NCBI GenBank assembly: GCA_903903715.1
Contig: CAIUZX010000189.1
Location: forward strand, 1-11,349
Reading direction: 5' to 3'
Source of the DNA: an uncultured Caulobacterales bacterium
Lineage (GTDB): Bacteria; Pseudomonadota; Alphaproteobacteria; Caulobacterales; Caulobacteraceae
DNA: 11,349 bases
This document shows, piece after piece, positions 7,178-11,349 of the stretch. The notes beneath the pieces were generated by a model that was not told where the DNA came from, made no database searches, and saw only the letters and a program-made list of their open reading frames with translations. Positions within the stretch are counted from its first letter, which is position 1, and each line of letters starts with the position of its first letter. A program made the position numbers and the translations under genes.

Positions 7178-7791
7178 CAGGCCACATCCTTTCGAAATTG
7201 CCGTTTCAGATCAGCCACATGGGCGTCGAGCACGCGCTCGATCTCCGCCGCCCTTGCGCGTTTTTCTGCCAAGTCGTCGGGGCACAGGGCGCCGCGGACG
7301 CACAAGCCGTCGACCAGGGCGCAGAGGCGCAGCACCTCGTGATCGACGTCCGCCTTAGCGTTCAGAAGCGGCTGCAGCACCGCCCGGATCAGGCCCCGCC
7401 AGTCGGCCATGCGCCGCTCGTGGGCGGCGATCAGGACCGGATCCTCGGAGGCCGCGCCCCAGAAGGCCAGCCACACCCTCGCCTCCCCCCGCCGTTCGTC
7501 GTCCAGCGGAACGGCTTCGCGGAGCAGGGCTTCGAGCTTTTCGAGGTGGGTCGGAGCGTCCCGCGCCGCCTGGTACATCCGCCGCGCCGTGGTCTGGCAG
7601 GCGGCGTCCAGAGCCGCGCGCAACAGCGCCGACCGGTCGGGGAAATAGTGGGTCACTGTCCCCGTGGTGCAGCCCGCATGGGCGGCGATCTTGCGCAGGG
7701 TCGCCGCCTCCAGCCCCTCCGCCGCGATGACCGCGAGTCCGGCCCTTGCGAGGCTGAGCCGCTGGACGTCGGGATCGACTTTCTTGGGCAA
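7177..7791 (-). CDS. TetR/AcrR-family transcriptional regulator, BetI-like
   Basis: DNA-binding repressor of 204 residues. The N-terminal helix-turn-helix covers about residues 12-60, with the signature TLRKIAAHAGCTTGTVTHYF (31-50) followed by PDRSALLRAAL. The TGTVTHYFPDRSALL wording and the C-terminal WLAFWGAASEDPVLIAAHERR (about 107-127) resemble the BetI_C_2 group of TetR regulators. The ligand is unknown. The start is TTG at 7791, preceded by GGAGG (7796-7800) with a short 4-nt spacer. An in-frame stop at 7819-7821 and the lack of an in-frame ATG or GTG between them support this choice; ATGs at 7802 and 7810 are in other frames. The gene is the first of a two-gene operon with the DUF5360 gene and is divergent from the acylase gene. 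The repeated palindromic array just upstream is its most likely binding site, implying autoregulation. Confidence 0.9.
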   Translation of the reverse strand: MPKKVDPDVQRLSLARAGLAVIAAEGLEAATLRKIAAHAGCTTGTVTHYFPDRSALLRAALDAACQTTARRMYQAARDAPTHLEKLEALLREAVPLDDERRGEARVWLAFWGAASEDPVLIAAHERRMADWRGLIRAVLQPLLNAKADVDHEVLRLCALVDGLCVRGALCPDDLAEKRARAAEIERVLDAHVADLKRQFRKDVA

Positions 7792-7805
7792 AACGCCTCC
7801 ATTTT

Positions 7806-7919
7806 CGCATCTCAGCCGTTACGCCAAGGCCCTCACGGCGTACCGGCCGTTATTTTGTGACCCTTATGGCGTAACAGCCGTTATATCATCATCCTTATGA
7901 CGTAACGCGCGTTATGTCA
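7806..7919. promoter_or_regulatory. Array of 31-bp-spaced palindromic elements, probable TetR operator
   Basis: Three copies of a 17-bp element occur at 7837-7853 (GGCGTACCGGCCGTTAT), 7868-7884 (GGCGTAACAGCCGTTAT) and 7899-7915 (GACGTAACGCGCGTTAT), starting exactly 31 bp apart. A fourth, decayed copy in the same phase (7806-7822) keeps CAGCCGTTA at 7813-7821. The core is the dyad TAAC-N4-GTTA. The third copy lies in a 22-bp palindrome (7898-7919) with a single mismatched pair. CCTTATGRCG also recurs between copies. The array fills the region just upstream of tetR, so it most likely binds the TetR protein. A 31-bp period is about three helical turns, placing all sites on one DNA face. Confidence 0.7.
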
Positions 7920-7920
7920 A
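7880..7920 (-). promoter_or_regulatory. Candidate tetR promoter elements inside the operator array
   Basis: On the minus strand a perfect TTGACA (7920-7915) overlaps the outermost palindrome. At 17-bp spacing the -10 would be TAAGGA (7897-7892), which is poor. A good -10-like TATAAC lies further on (7885-7880), but without a matching -35 at the usual distance. The hexamer-operator overlap fits repression, but the exact promoter is unresolved. Confidence 0.35.
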
Positions 7921-8029
7921 AAAGGCCCTTCACAGGGGTGCGAAGCGGGTCGTCCCGGCTTGCCAGACGTCCTGCGACCTCTAAGCTCGACCCCGCTGCT
8001 TCGCGCGCCACGAGGACGACAGATCGACC

Positions 8030-10447
8030 ATGAACACCGCCCGCCCGATCGCCTCCGCCCTCGCCGCCGCCCTCGCCCTGAGCGCCACAGTCGCACAGGG
8101 GCAAGGCCTCGCTCCGTCGGCCAGGATCGAGACGTCGAAGGCCAAGGGTCTGGCGGCGCCGGGAGAGATTATAATCGATCATTGGGGGGTGGCGCATATC
8201 TATGCGGCCTCGGCCCACGACGCGTTCTATTTGCAGGGGTATAATGCGGCCCGCGACCGGCTCTGGCAGATCGATCTTTGGCGCAAGCGCGGGCTCGGCC
8301 GCCTGTCGGCGAGTTTCGGCCCGGACTTTGTCGACAAGGACCGGGCGGCGCGCCTGTTCCTCTATCGCGGCGACATGGCCGCCGAATGGGCCGCCTACCC
8401 CAAGGACGCGAAAGCGTGGACAGAAGCCTTCGTCGCCGGGATCAACGCCTACGTCAATGAAGTCAAAAGCGGGGATAGACCCCTGCCTGTCGAATTCGGC
8501 CTGACCAGCTCCCTCCCCGAAACCTGGACGGCGGACGATGTGGTGCGGATCCGCAGCCACGCCCTGGTCGGCAATCTGGCGTCGGAGATCCTGCGCGCCC
8601 AGTCGGTGTGCAAGGGGGGCCTGCCCTTCGAGACCCTCCGCCGCAAGATCGAGCCTGTGCACAAACTGTCCCCGCCCAAGGGCGGCGATCTGTGCGCGGT
8701 CGAGTCGAAGGCTTTGGGAGACTATTTCCTCGCCACCACCCCCGTCGCGTTCGACGGCAAGCAGGTGAAGGCCGAGGCGCCCAGCCTGACCCAACTGGCG
8801 AAAATGCAGACCGACATGACGCGGGAGGGGTCGAACAACTGGATCGTCGCGGCGGATCATTCCGTGACCGGACGACCAATCCTGGCCAATGATCCGCATC
8901 GGGAGCATAGCGTTCCGTCCCTGCGCTATCTTGTCCATCTCGACGCGCCGGACCTGCACCTGATCGGCGCAGGGGAGCCCGCCCTCCCCGGCGTCAGCTT
9001 CGGGCATAATGACGAGGCGGCGTGGGGCCTGACCATCTTCTACGCCGACCAGCAGGACCTCTACACCTACGACACCAGCCCCAAGCGCCCGGACATGTAC
9101 CGCTATCAGGGCCGCTGGACGCCGATGGAGGTGGTGCGCGACAAGATCGCGGTGAAGGGCGGCCCGGACCGGGAGGTGACCTTGCGCTTCACCCGCCACG
9201 GCCCGGTGATCGGCGAGACGCCCGCAAGCCGCAAGGCCTTCGCGGTCCGCTCCATCTGGAGCCTGCCGGGGGCCGCGGGCTATTTCAACGCGACCTGGAT
9301 GTTCCGCGCGAAGAGCTGGGGGGATTTCGAGACGGCCCACGCCCACTGGGGGGCGCCGCCGCTGAACCTCGTCTACGCCGATGTGCACGGAGATACCGGC
9401 TGGCTGCCGTCCGCCTTCGCCCCGTCCCGCCCCAACTGGGACGGCCTCTTCCCCGTTCCGGGCGACGGCCGCTATGAGTGGAAGGGCCTGACGCCGCCGA
9501 ACCAGTTCCCGGCGGTCAAGAACCCGGCCAAGGGCTGGCTCGCCACCGCCAATGAGATGAACCTGCCCAAGGACTATCCGGCGGAACAGACCAAGCTCGG
9601 CTATGAGTGGGTCGACCGCAGCCGGATCGACGAGATCGAGGCCCGCCTCGCCGAAAAGCCCAAGCTGTCCCTGACCGACATGATGGCGATCCAGACCGAT
9701 GCGACGAGCCCGCTGGCCCGTCGCGCGGCGAGGCTGTTGAAGGGCCTTTCCGGCGATGACGCCGACCAGCGGGCGGGGCTTGCCCTCCTCAAGGACTGGG
9801 ACGGGTCCGAGCGGGCGGAGAGCGCTCAGGCCGCGCTGTTCGAGATCTGGGCCAACGGCGCCCTGCGATCGATGACGGTCGCCGCCGTCGTCCCCGCCAG
9901 CGCCCGGCCCGCCTTCGCCGACCCCCAGCTGGCCGCCGTGATCGACGGACTGGCCGCCCCGAACGCCGCGTTTGGGCCGAGCCCCGCCGCCGCCCGCGAC
10001 GCCATCCTGAAAGCCTCCATCGGCAAGGCCTGGCGCGAGGCGGTCCAACGCCTTGGCCCCGACCCCGCCCGCTGGCGCTGGGGGGACCTGCACCTCGCCC
10101 AGTGGACCCCCGCCGCCGCCGCCCTTGCGGAACCCGCGCTCAAGGCGCAGATGAGCGTCGGGCCGCTACAGCTGGGCGGCTCCGGCTCCACCCCCATGGC
10201 GACCAGCTATCGGGCCAGCGACTATCACGTCATCGCGGGCGCCTCGGTGCGGATGGTGATGGACGTGGGGGCCTGGGACAACTCGGTGGTGATCAACACC
10301 CCCGGCCAGTCCGGCGACCCGATGAGCCCCCACTACCGCGACCTCTTCCCCCTGTGGGCGTCCGGCGCCTATGTGCCGATGCTCTACTCCCGCAGCGCCG
10401 TGCTGGCCCAGGCCGAAAAGGTCATGCGGCTGAACCCGGGGAAGTGA
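8030..10447 (+). CDS. Exported penicillin amidase/AHL acylase-family Ntn hydrolase (peptidase family S45)
   Basis: Periplasmic amidohydrolase precursor of 805 residues. Members mature by autocatalytic cleavage into alpha and beta chains and hydrolyse amide-linked acyl groups, as in penicillin G, cyclic-imide or acyl-homoserine-lactone (PvdQ-type) acylases. A Sec-type signal peptide is visible (residues 1 to about 24, Ala-rich core ending VAQG). The new beta-chain N-terminus should be Ser268 in EGSNNWIVAADHS, the catalytic nucleophile following Gly267. Other family marks are GEIIIDHWGVAHIYA (45-59), NDPHREHSVPSLRY (287-300), SFGHNDEAAWGLT (323-335), RHGPVI (389-394) and ATANEMNLP (505-513), where N508 fits the oxyanion-hole asparagine. 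The ATG at 8030 is chosen because the signal peptide starts there; GAGGA at 8012-8016 is a rather distant ribosome binding site. Substrate choice between aromatic and long acyl chains cannot be read safely. It is divergent from tetR, 238 bp apart. Confidence 0.92.
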   Translation: MNTARPIASALAAALALSATVAQGQGLAPSARIETSKAKGLAAPGEIIIDHWGVAHIYAASAHDAFYLQGYNAARDRLWQIDLWRKRGLGRLSASFGPDFVDKDRAARLFLYRGDMAAEWAAYPKDAKAWTEAFVAGINAYVNEVKSGDRPLPVEFGLTSSLPETWTADDVVRIRSHALVGNLASEILRAQSVCKGGLPFETLRRKIEPVHKLSPPKGGDLCAVESKALGDYFLATTPVAFDGKQVKAEAPSLTQLAKMQTDMTREGSNNWIVAADHSVTGRPILANDPHREHSVPSLRYLVHLDAPDLHLIGAGEPALPGVSFGHNDEAAWGLTIFYADQQDLYTYDTSPKRPDMYRYQGRWTPMEVVRDKIAVKGGPDREVTLRFTRHGPVIGETPASRKAFAVRSIWSLPGAAGYFNATWMFRAKSWGDFETAHAHWGAPPLNLVYADVHGDTGWLPSAFAPSRPNWDGLFPVPGDGRYEWKGLTPPNQFPAVKNPAKGWLATANEMNLPKDYPAEQTKLGYEWVDRSRIDEIEARLAEKPKLSLTDMMAIQTDATSPLARRAARLLKGLSGDDADQRAGLALLKDWDGSERAESAQAALFEIWANGALRSMTVAAVVPASARPAFADPQLAAVIDGLAAPNAAFGPSPAAARDAILKASIGKAWREAVQRLGPDPARWRWGDLHLAQWTPAAAALAEPALKAQMSVGPLQLGGSGSTPMATSYRASDYHVIAGASVRMVMDVGAWDNSVVINTPGQSGDPMSPHYRDLFPLWASGAYVPMLYSRSAVLAQAEKVMRLNPGK

Positions 10448-10762
10448 GGGAGGCCCATGCCGCTCCATCATGCTGTCCCACACGCCTGCTTTTCGCCAGC
10501 GCACGAAGCGAGGGTGACAGGTCGTGCGCGCCCCCTAGCGTTCCGATAGGTCGCGCCACGGCGCTCCTGACTGCAGCACCCAGAATTTTCCATTCAAAAC
10601 GCGGCGATCATCGACACGCGGGACGCTTACTGGCTTGTTGGGCGACAAGGCTTCGATCGCGCCCTCTCCAAGTCGGTCAGGTCATATCAGCCCACCCCGA
10701 GCCTGAATCAGAATTCAACCGTGATTGAAAGACTTATGATTGTGGGGGTCATCTAGCGATCC
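10448..10762. other. Gene-free interval of about 315 bp
   Basis: No credible gene seen. Overlapping open frames here are tails of acylase shadow frames. An imperfect inverted repeat spans 10473-10520 (CTGTC/GACAG outer arms, GCTT/AAGC inner arms at 10488-10491 and 10506-10509) just after the acylase stop and may act in termination. TTCAA-N6-TTGAA lies at 10714-10729, downstream of the minus-strand gene. The distal part (10580-10760) is less GC-rich than the genes around it. Confidence 0.45.
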
Positions 10763-11053
10763 CTAGGTCCAGGGGGGCGGAAGGTCGAGATCGGCCTGAT
10801 CACACCAAGTCAGGCGTCCCTCCTTATACGCATCACTCTCGACAAGTTCGGTATGGACGATGCGCATGGCCAGCATAAGGGCTTGGATCCCATCCAGGCC
10901 GCACGAATACCGGCGAAGCTCTCCTTCCGGCCATCCTATGATGTAATGGCATTTGAACTCGCCTCCCGGCGCCTGTGATGGCATGAAAAAGCCGACGACC
11001 AACTCACCGCCATCAAGCTCAAACCGGCGTTCCACGAATGGCGTTTCGGTCAT
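10763..11053 (-). CDS. Small DUF6968-like protein of unknown function
   Basis: The product is 96 residues if translation begins at the ATG at 11053, which has a strong AAGGAGG 4 nt upstream. The frame stays open back to 11173, but that extension carries no better ribosome binding site and would overlap the start of the divergent gene. The sequence shows an N-terminal FVERRFELDGGELVVGFF strand pair, EFKCHYIIGWPEGELRRYSCG, then GLDGIQALMLAMRIVHTEL as an amphipathic helix, and a C-terminal tail ending LDLPPPWT. The CxYxI...GxDGxQALxLAM pattern resembles what I remember of the DUF6968 family, without known function. There is no signal peptide or membrane segment, so it is probably cytoplasmic. 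It is divergent from the GFA-family gene, with 118 bp between the starts. Confidence 0.7.
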   Translation of the reverse strand: MTETPFVERRFELDGGELVVGFFMPSQAPGGEFKCHYIIGWPEGELRRYSCGLDGIQALMLAMRIVHTELVESDAYKEGRLTWCDQADLDLPPPWT

Positions 11054-11171
11054 CTGGCCTCCTTCATCTCGGGCAGATCTGGCATCAGGCTGACAGAACA
11101 CGCTGAAGCAGTAAATGTAGGTTGGCGCGATCGAAGGACCGCGCGCCCCCCACGCGAGAGGACCAAGGCCC

Positions 11172-11349
11172 ATGCCGCCCTATCACGGCTCCTGCCACTG
11201 CGGCGCGGTGCGGTTCACGGTCGCCGCCGAGATCACCGAGCTGACCACCTGCGACTGCTCGCTATGCGTGAAGCGCAACGCGGTGATGGCCAAGGTTCCG
11301 CAGGACGCGCTGACGGTGACGGCTGGAGAGGAGGCGCTGGCCCTCTACC
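11172..11349 (+). CDS. GFA-family zinc protein (CENP-V/GFA domain), 3' end cut by the window
   Basis: The first 59 residues of a Mss4-like-fold protein named after glutathione-dependent formaldehyde-activating enzyme. The zinc-binding cysteines are in place: SCHCGAVRF with C8 and C10 near the N-terminus, then TCDCSLCVKRN with C27, C29 and C32. The complete family domain is about 110-150 residues, so more than half lies outside the window. The ATG at 11172 directly precedes the domain and has AGGA at 11159-11162, 9 nt upstream. Most bacterial GFA-domain proteins have no proven reaction, and formaldehyde handling should not be assumed. I saw no glutathione-dependent dehydrogenase gene in the window. 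Confidence 0.9.
   Translation, partial: MPPYHGSCHCGAVRFTVAAEITELTTCDCSLCVKRNAVMAKVPQDALTVTAGEEALALY

Noticed and set aside
7806..7919. Plasmid-type iterons or a replication origin, suggested by regularly spaced repeats
   Set aside because: There is no replication initiator gene nearby, each unit has an internal dyad, and the array sits directly in front of a TetR gene. An operator is the simpler reading.
7895..10093. 732-codon open frame on the minus strand opposite the acylase gene
   Set aside because: It is a shadow created by GC-rich codon bias. Its translation is Gly/Arg/Val-rich with no recognisable domain, and the plus-strand acylase has a signal peptide and family motifs throughout.
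11054..11173. N-terminal extension of the DUF6968-like protein to 136 residues
   Set aside because: The internal ATG at 11053 has an AAGGAGG ribosome binding site, and the longer form would overlap the start of the divergent GFA gene.

Overview
The window is GC-rich with strong G/C third-position codon bias. Its gene families (BetI-like TetR, S45 acylase, RhlE-type helicase, HigBA, GFA protein) suggest an alphaproteobacterium. Caulobacterales (Caulobacter, Phenylobacterium or Brevundimonas relatives) is my best guess, from protein style only. No rRNA, tRNA, CRISPR array, insertion sequence or phage gene is visible.

Layout, left to right: (1) the 3' nine-tenths of an acyl-CoA synthetase gene cut by the window edge (+); (2) a higB-higA type II toxin-antitoxin pair (+) behind a perfect 10-bp inverted repeat that is probably its operator; (3) an exported, probably Tat-dependent, metallophosphoesterase of the tartrate-resistant acid phosphatase type (+); (4) on the minus strand and convergent with it, an Nramp-family transporter with a non-canonical metal site; (5) upstream of that, an RhlE-like DEAD-box RNA helicase with 25 tandem pentapeptides in its tail and a structured leader of about 280 bp; (6) a translationally coupled tetR-DUF5360 (YvaD-like) pair on the minus strand; (7) a divergent gene for an exported penicillin-amidase/AHL-acylase family Ntn hydrolase (+); (8) about 315 bp without a recognisable gene; (9) a small DUF6968-like protein (-) and, divergent from it, the start of a GFA-family zinc protein (+) cut by the window end.

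Most genes look like independent housekeeping or accessory units, not one pathway. Two units are clearly coupled: higB-higA (37-nt gap) and tetR-DUF5360 (stop and start share one base).

The most striking non-coding structure is an array between tetR and the acylase gene. A 17-bp element with the core TAAC-N4-GTTA occurs three times at exactly 31-bp spacing, with a fourth half-copy in the same phase. The copy farthest from tetR sits in a 22-bp near-perfect palindrome that overlaps a perfect TTGACA -35 hexamer for tetR. This is probably a multi-site, helically phased operator for the TetR protein. I see no clearly new defence or biosynthetic system. The operator array, the altered Nramp site and the helicase repeat tail with its structured leader are the points most worth following.
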